From: Avipropionibacterium sp050157065
GTDB lineage: Bacteria; Actinomycetota; Actinomycetes; Propionibacteriales; Propionibacteriaceae
Strand: one strand, 5' to 3'
Assembly (NCBI GenBank): GCA_050157065.1
Contig: CP189573.1
DNA length: 64,000 bases
Shown here: positions 10,400 through 18,881 of the stretch, one piece after another
Layout: the number at the start of each line of letters is the position of its first letter
How positions within the stretch are numbered: position 1 is the first letter of the stretch
The notes under the pieces: model-generated
Told to the model about the DNA's origin: nothing
The model's input: only the letters and a program-made list of their open reading frames with translations
Database searches by the model: none
Position numbers and translations under genes: made by a program

Positions 10400-12379
10400 G
10401 TGAACGCACTCACCACGACGGGCGCGGTCCGGCGCGTGCCGATCCCGCCCGGGCAGGACCCCTTCGTCAACACCCCCTTGATCAGCCTGGGGATCGACGA
10501 CACCGGCACCGAACGGTTCTGGACCTCCAGCTGGAACGCGAACGCCGGCGCCACCGGGGTGGTGGTCGACGAGTCCGGTGACTTCACCGTGCACCGCTTC
10601 GACCCACCCCACTTCGGCTTCTACAGTGCGGTGGCCGAGGACCCCGACACGCTGTGGCTGTGCGGTGACCTGTCCCGCGTGGTGCGCTACCAACTGTCGA
10701 CCGGGCAGCTCGAGTCGTACGACACCGGAGCCCCGGCAGCGTTGGTGTTTTCGGGGATGACGTGGGACCCGGTGCACCGCAAGCTGTTCGCCGCGGCCTT
10801 CCCACCACCCCATCGGATCGGCTTCAGCTTCGACACCGTGGCACGCCGGACCACCAAGCTGTACACGGATTTCGTCGAGGAGCACTACCAGTGCGCGAAC
10901 TTCGACAACGGTGACGGCACCCACACCTCGCTCATGATCAACCCGGGACTGGCGATGATCCACTGGGACCCCGCCACCGACGAGATCGACGTCACGCAGG
11001 CCCGCGACCTGCGACCCGACCTGCCGCACCCGATCGGCAATCGGCCGGGCACCCGGCAGCTCGAGCCGGGCCCGGACGGACGGTTCCTGTTGAACGGAGT
11101 CGGCTGGTTCGACCCGACCACCCGCAGCTTCGGCCACGGCCCGACCCCGGAGCGGGATCTGCAGTGGTTCGCCTTCCGCGGCGACCGGGCCTGGGGGTGC
11201 CAGCAGCGTGAGGCCGATGCGGTGGTGTCGGTGTGGGACCTCGGCACCGGGGAGGTCCGCGAGCTGTGCACGATCCCCGACGCCAATGCGTACGGGATCC
11301 GGCTGACCGCCTCCGGAGTGCTGGTCTCGGTGTCGGTGTACGGCGAATTCTCCCGGTTCGACGCCGACACCGGGGAACGCCACCTCGTACGGCAACTCCC
11401 GACCGACTCGGTCGCCCGTGTCGACTGCCTGCGGCGGATCGACCGGCAGCGCGTGCTGGGCACGCCGTTCATCACGCAACGCTTCTGGACCGTCGACCTC
11501 GACACCGGTGACGGGGCCGACCTCGGACGCGCGGCTCCCGGTGGCGGCGAGATCCTGCGGACCTGGCAGATCGACGGCATCGTCTACCTGGCCGCGTACG
11601 CCGGAGGAGAGCTCACCGCGTACGACCCGTCGCAGCCGAGCGACTTCCCGACCAACCCGCGGGTGGTCGCCGACCCGGGCAACGGGATGCGGCCGATCGC
11701 CTCGGCCGAGGCCGGCTCGGTGCTCTACTACGCCAGCAGCCACCACTACGGCGAACTCGGCGGGGTGATCACCCGGTACGACACCGCCACCGGTGAGGCG
11801 ACCTACCGGGACGAACCGCTGCCGGACCTGGCCATCCAGAGCCTGGTGCTCGACCCGGCCAGCGGCACCCTGCTCGCCGGCAGCACCATCGAGGCCGACT
11901 GCCAGAGTGCGACACCACGGGCCGCGGCGGCTGCGCTGGCCCGACTCGACCCGGTGACGATGGACCCGCTAGTGATCGCGCCGCTGCCGCCCGGGGTCGC
12001 TGCCGTACGGGCGGTCGCCGATCTGGGTGGGGGACGGGTGCTGTGCACGGCCACCCGACCGGGCGAGGACCGGGTGTGCGGCTTCGTGGTGTCGGTGGCC
12101 GACCTGGTCGTGCCGGCGCCGGAGTCGTGGATCCCGCTGCCGGACGGTCCCGGCGACTGGCCCGCGGCGCTGTCGGCGCAGTCGACCGGGCGCCCCGGAC
12201 TGGTCGTGCTCGCCCACGGCGAGGGTCGCTGGAGCACGTGGCATGTCGACTCCGACACCGCACCGGAGGTGTTGCACCACGAGCCGGGGGCGTACCACCT
12301 GGAGGTGCAGGACGGTGACGTGCTGATTGCCACCGGCAGTGAGATCGTTGTGCTGGAAGGGATTGCGGGGCCCACCTGA
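10400..12379 (+). CDS. Beta-propeller repeat protein, cytosolic paralogue
   Basis: A 659-residue protein from a GTG at 10400, the first start that gives a clean N-terminus (VNALTTTGAVRRVPIPPG); the frame is open to 10343. No signal peptide is visible. Blades with YDTATGE and GGELTAYDPSQ motifs indicate a beta-propeller. The stretch YGELGGVITRYDTATGEATY aligns with YGSLQGALAIHDPRTGESEVY of the preceding gene, and the following LPD...LVLDPASGTLLAGST keeps the register, so the two are divergent duplicates, one exported and one not. Probable role in sensing or handling a carbohydrate is inference from neighbours only. Confidence 0.65.
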   Translation: MNALTTTGAVRRVPIPPGQDPFVNTPLISLGIDDTGTERFWTSSWNANAGATGVVVDESGDFTVHRFDPPHFGFYSAVAEDPDTLWLCGDLSRVVRYQLSTGQLESYDTGAPAALVFSGMTWDPVHRKLFAAAFPPPHRIGFSFDTVARRTTKLYTDFVEEHYQCANFDNGDGTHTSLMINPGLAMIHWDPATDEIDVTQARDLRPDLPHPIGNRPGTRQLEPGPDGRFLLNGVGWFDPTTRSFGHGPTPERDLQWFAFRGDRAWGCQQREADAVVSVWDLGTGEVRELCTIPDANAYGIRLTASGVLVSVSVYGEFSRFDADTGERHLVRQLPTDSVARVDCLRRIDRQRVLGTPFITQRFWTVDLDTGDGADLGRAAPGGGEILRTWQIDGIVYLAAYAGGELTAYDPSQPSDFPTNPRVVADPGNGMRPIASAEAGSVLYYASSHHYGELGGVITRYDTATGEATYRDEPLPDLAIQSLVLDPASGTLLAGSTIEADCQSATPRAAAAALARLDPVTMDPLVIAPLPPGVAAVRAVADLGGGRVLCTATRPGEDRVCGFVVSVADLVVPAPESWIPLPDGPGDWPAALSAQSTGRPGLVVLAHGEGRWSTWHVDSDTAPEVLHHEPGAYHLEVQDGDVLIATGSEIVVLEGIAGPT

Positions 12380-12385
12380 CCGAGT

Positions 12386-12806
12386 TCACCCGGTCCAGAC
12401 CTCGACGTGGGCGCGGTCCGCCGGGGCCGCGGACTCCCGAAGTGCGGGATCGAAGGTTGCCATCCTCACCTTGTGTCGCGCAGCGAGGCCGACCAAGTGG
12501 AGGTCGGTGACCTGCCGTCGCCCCATGAGGACTCGAAGGTCGATCCGCCGGTCGGCGAACGAGCTGTCGTCGTTGAGGAAGGCCCACCCGGCGACGTGCC
12601 GGATGGCGTCAAGCTGCGCGAGTGCTTCGGCTCCGCTGACTGCCCGACCCACGACCTGCGGGGTCAACAGGAGGCCTACGAGTCCGGACTCGGTGACCGA
12701 GCAGGTGTGCCACCGATCGAGAAGTGGCGAAGCGTTCGTGGGCGACGGCGTGGTGGATGTGCTGATCCCACGACAGGGCAAGCAGCACGTTGACGTCAAG
12801 CAACAT
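12386..12806 (-). pseudogene. VapC-type PIN-domain toxin, frameshifted
   Basis: The N-terminal frame from 12806 reads MLLDVNVLLALSWDQHIHH, the standard PIN start with the first metal-binding aspartate. The continuation lies in another frame and reads DRWHTCSVTESGLVGLL, then TDLHLVGLAARHKVRMATFD, which supplies the second acidic cluster and the DxxLxxLA...TFD end of VapC RNases. The frame changes near 12725 by a net one extra (or two missing) bases. With both halves joined the length (about 140 residues) is normal. As sequenced it cannot make a functional toxin. Confidence 0.7.
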
Positions 12807-12888
12807 CGCCGGTTGAGTCGTCGGCACGATACGCGGCCACCTGTTCATCGGTCACCGGATGACCAGGGACCCCGGTCAGTACAGGGAA
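12796..12888 (-). pseudogene. Possible antitoxin C-terminal remnant ahead of the VapC remnant
   Basis: About 30 codons, ending PVTDEQVAAYRADDSTGDVA and a stop that overlaps the toxin ATG by 11 bases, the usual vapBC arrangement. Upstream the frame meets the stop codon of the next gene, so the DNA-binding N-terminal half is absent. Too short to identify alone; called from the overlap with vapC. Confidence 0.35.
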
Positions 12889-14433
12889 TCATGATGGCGT
12901 GCGGTAGCTCATCTGGTTGAGCAGCAACACCATGTGCTTGGGATTGCCCACATCGGTACGCGTGTTGGTGCCGCCGGTCCACGAACCGTCGGGCCGCTGC
13001 GAGGCCACCCGGGCATCGATGTTCAGCTGTACGTGCGCGGTGTTGTCGATCGCACCCATCGGTGTCACCAACGGTTCGATCGCGAGCCGGAACGGCTGGT
13101 CGGTCTGCATGGCCCAGCCCATGATGAGACTGCCGGCGGCGTTCCAGTCGGGACGGGAGCGGTGCCGCGCCCAGTCGAACAGGCCACGCGCGACGGCGGC
13201 GCCATACCCCGTAGGCTTGCCGAGGTTCGCGACGCCGTACACGATGCTGCCGTCCGGCTCGACCAGCGAGGCCAGGTTCGTCGCGACCGCATCACCCATC
13301 CGGTCGGCCCCGGCGTTGGGGCGGCGCTGGAGGTAGGCGCTGATCACCGACAGCGACGAACCGTCGATGTTGTAGATCTCCGCCGAGGTGTGGCCCGCGT
13401 CGTCGATCGGTTCAGTCGTGCAGTACGGGATCGACGCGCGGGTGCGCTCGGCGTCGAGCCACTGCAGGCCGCGCTCGGAGTGCAGCAGGTAGTCGACGAT
13501 GCGGCCCACCGCGTCGAGGTATCGCGGGTCACCGAAGTGGTCGTACGCGTCGAGGAAGGCCAACCCCGAACTGATCGTGATGATCGCCATCGGCTCACCG
13601 CGCGGATGGGTGCGGTGCTCCGGGTCATCGGGATAGTGGCCGGCGAACTTGTAGTGGGCGCTGTCGGCGCCGAAGGGCCAGGGGAACCCGAAACCGCCGT
13701 CAACGCGCTGCGCGGCGAGCAGGTACTCCAAGGTGCGATGGGCCCGTTCGGCGAAGACGGCCTCTCCGGTGGCCCGATGCATCCCGGTGTAGAGCTGGGC
13801 CAGGTCGGCATTGGCCTGGGGATCGGTCTGGGGATCGCCCGGCCAGGTGGGGTGGATGACCTGCATGCCACCGTCACCGCCGATAAGCGTCTCCAGGTAG
13901 TCGGCGCCGCGACGAATCGACGTCACCGCCGCCGGGGCAAACTCCCGCTGGGCATCATGATCAGGACCGGACCAGCCGATGATGATCGGCCACGCCTCGA
14001 CGGTCGAGCCATCGAGGGTGATGGTGATCGCAACCGCCGGCGTCCCCGATGGAGGCTGCCAGTCGAACCGGTGAAGGCGAATCTCGGCGACCGAAGCGCC
14101 GACGGTGTAGGCGCGGCGCTGCGCATCCCACGTGGCCCCGCTGGCATGGATGACCACCGGGCGGCCGGTAGCAGTCCGTGCTAGATGGCGGCTGACGAAG
14201 GTGACCGTGTGACCGTACGCCTCGACGCCGGTGACGTGGGCGGTGCCGGTGTCGGCCAACAGTCGCAGGGTGAGCACCTGCCCGTTCCGGGTGCGCTCGA
14301 GAGTCGTGCCACCGACCGCGCGGATGGTTGTCTCCTGAGCCGCAGCCGGCATGGCGACCGACGCGACGCCGGCAGCGCCGATCCCCAGTGCTACGGCTCC
14401 GGTGACCAGGGAACGTCGGGACAGTTCGAACAC
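12889..14433 (-). CDS. Tat-exported protein with alpha/alpha-toroid character, function unknown
   Basis: A 514-residue protein from GTG 14433, which has GGAGG seven bases upstream; an ATG at 14454 would precede that ribosome site. The N-terminus carries a Tat signal (SRRSLVTG, hydrophobic run, cleavage near AAAQE). Residues about 30-170 look like a beta-rich domain. The rest has repeated helical hairpins with aromatic/Gly turns (YLLAAQRVDGGFGFPW, GVANLGKPTGYG), as in six-hairpin glycosidases and polysaccharide lyases. No specific family is recognised. Divergent or strongly drifted catalytic residues prevent a reaction call. Location beside a sulfatase suggests action on an extracellular glycan. 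Confidence 0.6.
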   Translation of the reverse strand: MFELSRRSLVTGAVALGIGAAGVASVAMPAAAQETTIRAVGGTTLERTRNGQVLTLRLLADTGTAHVTGVEAYGHTVTFVSRHLARTATGRPVVIHASGATWDAQRRAYTVGASVAEIRLHRFDWQPPSGTPAVAITITLDGSTVEAWPIIIGWSGPDHDAQREFAPAAVTSIRRGADYLETLIGGDGGMQVIHPTWPGDPQTDPQANADLAQLYTGMHRATGEAVFAERAHRTLEYLLAAQRVDGGFGFPWPFGADSAHYKFAGHYPDDPEHRTHPRGEPMAIITISSGLAFLDAYDHFGDPRYLDAVGRIVDYLLHSERGLQWLDAERTRASIPYCTTEPIDDAGHTSAEIYNIDGSSLSVISAYLQRRPNAGADRMGDAVATNLASLVEPDGSIVYGVANLGKPTGYGAAVARGLFDWARHRSRPDWNAAGSLIMGWAMQTDQPFRLAIEPLVTPMGAIDNTAHVQLNIDARVASQRPDGSWTGGTNTRTDVGNPKHMVLLLNQMSYRTPS

Positions 14434-14493
14434 GCGGGGACCTCCAGGGATCATCGACGATCAGTTTCGGCCGGAGCTTAGAACCCCTTTGGG

Positions 14494-15960
14494 TCAGTCG
14501 TCAACAGGTGTGAGTGGGAGATAGGACGCGGCTGGCCCGAGACCGCGGGCAGTGGGCTGGAGCTGGCCGAACCCCGACACCGGTTGCTCGAACGCGGACT
14601 GCCCGGCCCGTTCGTGGCGGTTGAACCAGTCGAGCAGGGCGATGCGCAGCTCCGCGCCTGTGGTGGCAAGAGCAGGGTCGGCGACGAAATTCGTCTCCTC
14701 CGTGGGGTCGCGGTCGTGGTCGTACAACTCGTCGGGCCCGTTGCTGCGGTGCACGTAGACGTACCGCCCGTCGGTGATCATGCGGCCCTGGCCGTACTCG
14801 GCGGTGACCACGACGAGTTCGTCCGGGGAGCCCACAGCGGACGAGCCGACCGGGGGAGTTGAGGTCGTCAACGCGGACACGAAGGAGCCGGAGTCACCCC
14901 ACTGGTCGGTGGGTGGTTCAACACCGGTGAGCTGGCAGACGCTCCGATGCACCCAGCGGGTACTCACCGGTGCGTCGCGGACACCTACCGGGCCGCCGGG
15001 GAGGTGCACCACCAGCGGCACCCGGACCGAGTTGTCGAAGAAGTTGAGCGGACTGGTGCCGTTGCCCTTGCCCCAGATGCCGTGGTGCCCACAGGAGAAG
15101 CCGTTGTCACTGACGAAGATGATCATGGTGTCGTCGGTCAGGCCATGCTGGTCCAGCGTGCGTCGGATCCGGCCCAGGCCCCGATCCACCCCCGACAGTG
15201 CGGCGCAGTATCCGGCGAGGTTGGGAACGGGGTCGGCGAAGGCGCCTCGGAACTCGGGTCGCCCAGCTGTCCACGGGTGCGGTGGCTGCCGGGGCACCGA
15301 CGCGAAGTCGCAACCGGTGTAGAGATCCAGCAGGTCTGCCGGGTGATTGTCCAGCCATGGCGTGTGCGGCGCGGTGAAGTTGACCGACAGCCAAAATGGC
15401 CGTGGATCGGGCTCGGACAAGAACTCCACCGCATGGTCGGTGATGGCATCGGAGAGGTATGCCGGCTCGGTGGCCTCGCGGCCGTCCAGCCAGATGGGAG
15501 CGTCGTGGTACGGACCACCCCCGTAGCGATGGGCGTACCAGTACTCGAATCCCGGGGCAGGGAGGCGTGAGTCACCGACATGCCACTTGCCGCTCAGGCC
15601 GCAGCGATAGCCGGCATCGGCCAGCACCTCCGGTGTGGTCGGCTGCCCGGCCAGATAGAGGTCGGGGTACACGTCCGGATGCCGGGTCCCCACCAACCAG
15701 TCGTGCACCCCGTGCGCTGACGGGGTCCGGCCGGTGAGCATCGAGGCCCGAGCAGGCGAACAGACCGGTGAGGGACAGTACGCCCGGGTGAACTCGATCG
15801 AGTCGCGGCGCAACGCGTCGAGCTCGGGCATGTGCAGCTCGGGCATCAGGTGCGGCATCGCCCACGGACCCTGGTCGTCGGTGATGATCATGACGACATT
15901 GCGCACCGTCGGACCCAACTCCGGCCCGACTCTGGTGGTGGTGCGTTGGCTGCCTGGCAA
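14494..15960 (-). CDS. Type I sulfatase
   Basis: Hydrolyses sulfate esters, using a formylglycine made from the motif cysteine. Counting from TTG 15960, the metal-binding aspartates are D28-D29 (ITDDQG), and the signature CSPARASMLTGR begins at C67. A second metal site is DNGFSCGHHG near residue 300. The TTG has AAGGA ten bases upstream; GTG 15906 (VRNVVMIITDD) is the main alternative. Either way no export signal is visible, so the enzyme would be cytosolic unless the start is mis-set. It follows the isomerase gene by five bases and is likely in the same transcript. Confidence 0.85.
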   Translation of the reverse strand: MPGSQRTTTRVGPELGPTVRNVVMIITDDQGPWAMPHLMPELHMPELDALRRDSIEFTRAYCPSPVCSPARASMLTGRTPSAHGVHDWLVGTRHPDVYPDLYLAGQPTTPEVLADAGYRCGLSGKWHVGDSRLPAPGFEYWYAHRYGGGPYHDAPIWLDGREATEPAYLSDAITDHAVEFLSEPDPRPFWLSVNFTAPHTPWLDNHPADLLDLYTGCDFASVPRQPPHPWTAGRPEFRGAFADPVPNLAGYCAALSGVDRGLGRIRRTLDQHGLTDDTMIIFVSDNGFSCGHHGIWGKGNGTSPLNFFDNSVRVPLVVHLPGGPVGVRDAPVSTRWVHRSVCQLTGVEPPTDQWGDSGSFVSALTTSTPPVGSSAVGSPDELVVVTAEYGQGRMITDGRYVYVHRSNGPDELYDHDRDPTEETNFVADPALATTGAELRIALLDWFNRHERAGQSAFEQPVSGFGQLQPTARGLGPAASYLPLTPVDD

Positions 15961-15965
15961 GGGTT

Positions 15966-17027
15966 TCAGTCCTTGGTCGAGAACGCGACGTCGAAGGCGG
16001 CCGACGGTGGGGTCAGGGCGTTCATGTCGCGGATGTAGCCGAGCGCCTCGGGGGCGCCGTGCAGCCGGTCCATCCCGGCGTCCTCCCATTCTACCGACAC
16101 CGGGCCGGCGTAGCCGACCTGGTTGAGCATCCGGAAGATGCCCTCGAAGTCGGTGTCACCGTGGCCGGTGGAGATGAAGTCCCATCCGCGGCGCAGGTCG
16201 GCCCACGGCAGGTGCGAACCGAGCCGGCCGTTGCGGCCGTTCAGGTTGACCTTGGTGTCCTTGCAGTGGACGTGGTGGATCCGGTCGCGGAACTCGTACA
16301 GGAAACCGACGTAGTCGAGCTCCTGCCAGACCATGTGCGAGGGGTCGAAGTTGAGCCCGAAGGCGTCCCGGTTGTCGATCGCCTCCAGGGCCTGCGCGGT
16401 CGACCAGTAGTCGTAGGCGATCTCGCTCGGGTGCACCTCGTGGGCGAACTTCACCCCGCAGTCGTCGAAGACGTCCATGATCGGGTTGAACCGGTTGGCG
16501 AAGTCCTCGTAGCCGGCGGCGATCACGTCGTCGCCGACCGGCGGGAACATGGCGACGTACTTCCAGATCGCCGAACCGGTGAACCCGGTGACGGTGTCGA
16601 CCCCGAACGCCTGGGCGGCGCGGGCGGTGGTCTTGAGCTCTTCGGCGGCGCGCCGCCGGACTCCCTCGGGGTCGCCGTCGCCCCAGACCCGCTCGTTCAG
16701 GATGCCCTGGTGCCGGGCGTCGATCGGGTCGTCGCAGACCGCCTGGCCGTGGAGGTGGTTGGAGATCGCCCAGCACCCCAACCCGTTCTCGGCGAGGATC
16801 TCCTTGCGTTCGGCCACGTACGACTCGTCCTCGACTGCGCGCAACACATCGAAGTGGTCACCCCAGCACGCGATCTCCAAGCCGTCGTACCCCCATTCGC
16901 CGGCGAGCTTGCACACCTCGGTGAAGGGCAGGTCGGCCCACTGGCCGGTGAACAGGGTCACCGGTCGGCGCTGCTCGGGCCGGGCCGAACCGGTCGCTTC
17001 GGGTGGGCAGGTGGTGGGCATCGCCAT
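15966..17027 (-). CDS. Sugar phosphate isomerase/epimerase (xylose isomerase-like TIM barrel)
   Basis: A 353-residue AP-endonuclease/xylose isomerase-type TIM barrel. Metal ligands expected for the family are visible in FAHEVHPSE, NFDPSHMVW, HVHCKDTK and SVEWEDAGM. The N-terminal strand is unusual in carrying VTLFTGQWADLPF. AAGGAG lies eight bases before the ATG. Members of this family often interconvert keto sugars or inositols; the substrate cannot be read from sequence. First gene of a pair with the sulfatase. Confidence 0.8.
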   Translation of the reverse strand: MAMPTTCPPEATGSARPEQRRPVTLFTGQWADLPFTEVCKLAGEWGYDGLEIACWGDHFDVLRAVEDESYVAERKEILAENGLGCWAISNHLHGQAVCDDPIDARHQGILNERVWGDGDPEGVRRRAAEELKTTARAAQAFGVDTVTGFTGSAIWKYVAMFPPVGDDVIAAGYEDFANRFNPIMDVFDDCGVKFAHEVHPSEIAYDYWSTAQALEAIDNRDAFGLNFDPSHMVWQELDYVGFLYEFRDRIHHVHCKDTKVNLNGRNGRLGSHLPWADLRRGWDFISTGHGDTDFEGIFRMLNQVGYAGPVSVEWEDAGMDRLHGAPEALGYIRDMNALTPPSAAFDVAFSTKD

Positions 17028-17055
17028 GGGTCAGGCTCCTTGGTCGTTCCGGTGA

Positions 17056-17778
17056 TCAGTTGTCGTTCCGGTGAGCAGTGTCGTGGTGATCAGTGTGCTG
17101 GACGGAATCGGTCGTGTCGTCGTCGGTGTTGTCGTCGGTGTCGCTCGTCGTGTCCGATCCGGCGGCGACCCGGGGATTTCGTTCCCCACCGGGGACCCAC
17201 AGCACCTCGCCGGTCTCCCGGTTGGCGGCCCGGGACAGCACGAACAACAGGTCGGACAGCCGGTTGAGGTAGCGGATCGCGATCGGGTTCACCCCGCCGG
17301 GTGCGTCGTCGGCGCCGGGGGCGGTGGTGCCGTATGCCTCGGCCGCCTGCCAGGCCGCCCGCTCCGCCCGGCGGGTCACCGTACGGGCCAGGTGCAGGGC
17401 GGCGGCGACCGCCGTACCACCGGGGAGGACGAACGAACGCAGCGTCGGCAGGCCTTCGCCGAACTCGTCGCACCAGTGCTCCAGCCGGGTCACCGACTCG
17501 TCGGTGATGCGCAGTGGTTCGACCTCCGGGTCGGGGACCACGGGGGTGGACAGGTCGGCACCGACGTCGAACAGTTCGTTCTGGACGTGTTGCAGGACCT
17601 CGGCGATCGGTTCGGGGCAGCCGGGGGTGGTCAGCACCAACCCGAGGGTGGCGTTGGCCTCGTCCACCTCGCCGTACGCCGCGACCCGGGGATCGGTCTT
17701 CGCGGTGACCGACATGTCGGCCAGCCGGGTCTCCCCGGCGTCCCCGGTGCGCGTGTACGGCCTGCTGATCACGATCAC
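17056..17778 (-). CDS. Cob(I)alamin adenosyltransferase, PduO type, with acidic tail
   Basis: Transfers adenosyl from ATP to cob(I)alamin to make AdoCbl, the cofactor of the acyl-CoA mutases. The N-terminal ATP-binding loop TRTGDAGET (8-16) and the helix RTVTRRAERAAW are diagnostic. The helical core ends near residue 200. The last 35-40 residues are a low-complexity Asp/Thr/His tail (SDTTSDTDDNTDDD and onward), absent from most homologues of about 190 residues. In other actinobacteria this gene sits next to DUF2550; here about 9 kb separates them. Confidence 0.9.
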   Translation of the reverse strand: MIVISRPYTRTGDAGETRLADMSVTAKTDPRVAAYGEVDEANATLGLVLTTPGCPEPIAEVLQHVQNELFDVGADLSTPVVPDPEVEPLRITDESVTRLEHWCDEFGEGLPTLRSFVLPGGTAVAAALHLARTVTRRAERAAWQAAEAYGTTAPGADDAPGGVNPIAIRYLNRLSDLLFVLSRAANRETGEVLWVPGGERNPRVAAGSDTTSDTDDNTDDDTTDSVQHTDHHDTAHRNDN

Positions 17779-17881
17779 GCATCCACCCTAGCCCGCTCCC
17801 AGGTGGCCACCCGGGGCTGGTGGTGCCCGTACGACGGGTGGTTCCGTGTCGGCCGCAGCCGGCGTGTGCGACGCTGACCCC

Positions 17882-18850
17882 ATGATCAGGACGTGGCTGA
17901 CCGACACCTTCGGACTCGACGTACCGGTCGCCGCCGCCACCATGGCGGGCCCGAGCGACGGGGGTTTCGCCGCGGCCGGGGCTGCCGCCGGGATCCTCGG
18001 TGGTCTCGGGGTCGGGCCGTCGGCGACGGCGGAGTGGGTGGTCGAGCAGGCGGCCCGCGCCGGTGCCGGGGGAGGGCCGTACTGCATCGGGTTGATGGCG
18101 TGGGCGCTGGACCGCGACCCCGGGCCGCTGGAGTCCGCGCTCGCGGCACGGCCGGCAGCGATCGGGGTGTCGTTCGGAGACATCGGGCCGTACGTGGCAC
18201 GCATCAGGGACGCGGGGATCCCCGTGCTGAGCCAGGTCGGCACCACCGCCCAGGCGCGGGCTGCCGTCGACGCCGAGGTCGACGCCGTGATCGCCCGCGG
18301 TGGTGAGGGCGGCGGGCACGGGTACGACCGGGTCGCGACGCTGCCGCTGCTGCAGGCGGTCCTCGACGCGGTGGACGTCCCGGTGCTCGCCGGCGGCGGC
18401 ATCGCCACCGCCCGTGGGTTGGCGGCCGTCATCGCGGCCGGCGCGGCCGGGGCGTGGGTCGGGACGGCGCTGGCGACCTGCCGTGAGTCGGCGTGGCCCG
18501 ACGACCTGGTGGCGAGACTGGCCGAGGCCGACGAGGACGGCACCCGGTACGGACACGTGTTCGACCAGGCCTCCCGGGCCGGGTGGCCGACCGAGATCGG
18601 TGGGCGTGCCGTGGCCAACGACTTCTTCGCCCGCTGGCTCGGCCGGGAGTCGGAGCTGACCGACACGCAACGTCAGGCCTTCCGGGATTCCTTCACCGAC
18701 AGGGACTTCTCGACCATGCCGATCTACGCCGGGCAGGGGTCGGCCCTGTTCGACGGGCGGCGTCGACCCGTCGCCGAGATCGTGGCTGACCTCGCCCGTG
18801 CCGAGCAACTGTTGGTCCGTGCGGCCGGCCGGGTCCGACCGGCCGACTGA
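17882..18850 (+). CDS. Nitronate monooxygenase family FMN enzyme
   Basis: A 322-residue TIM-barrel flavoprotein of the 2-nitropropane dioxygenase/NMO group. Expected elements are the N-terminal PVAAATMAGPS, the phosphate-binding DVPVLAGGGIATARGLAAVIAAGAAGAWVGT region in pieces, and the GGEGGGH motif near residue 140 that holds the catalytic histidine. ATG 17882 was chosen over an upstream ATG at 17846 because homologues begin near MIRTWLTDTFG. Divergent to the adenosyltransferase with a gap of about 100 bases. Physiological substrate unknown. Confidence 0.8.
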   Translation: MIRTWLTDTFGLDVPVAAATMAGPSDGGFAAAGAAAGILGGLGVGPSATAEWVVEQAARAGAGGGPYCIGLMAWALDRDPGPLESALAARPAAIGVSFGDIGPYVARIRDAGIPVLSQVGTTAQARAAVDAEVDAVIARGGEGGGHGYDRVATLPLLQAVLDAVDVPVLAGGGIATARGLAAVIAAGAAGAWVGTALATCRESAWPDDLVARLAEADEDGTRYGHVFDQASRAGWPTEIGGRAVANDFFARWLGRESELTDTQRQAFRDSFTDRDFSTMPIYAGQGSALFDGRRRPVAEIVADLARAEQLLVRAAGRVRPAD

Positions 18851-18881
18851 CCACCCCGAGCCGGTGTGGCAGGCTTGGGCG

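Noticed and set aside
12407..12793. Plus-strand open frame over the toxin remnant
   Set aside because: No family-like features; the minus strand carries clear PIN-domain sequence.
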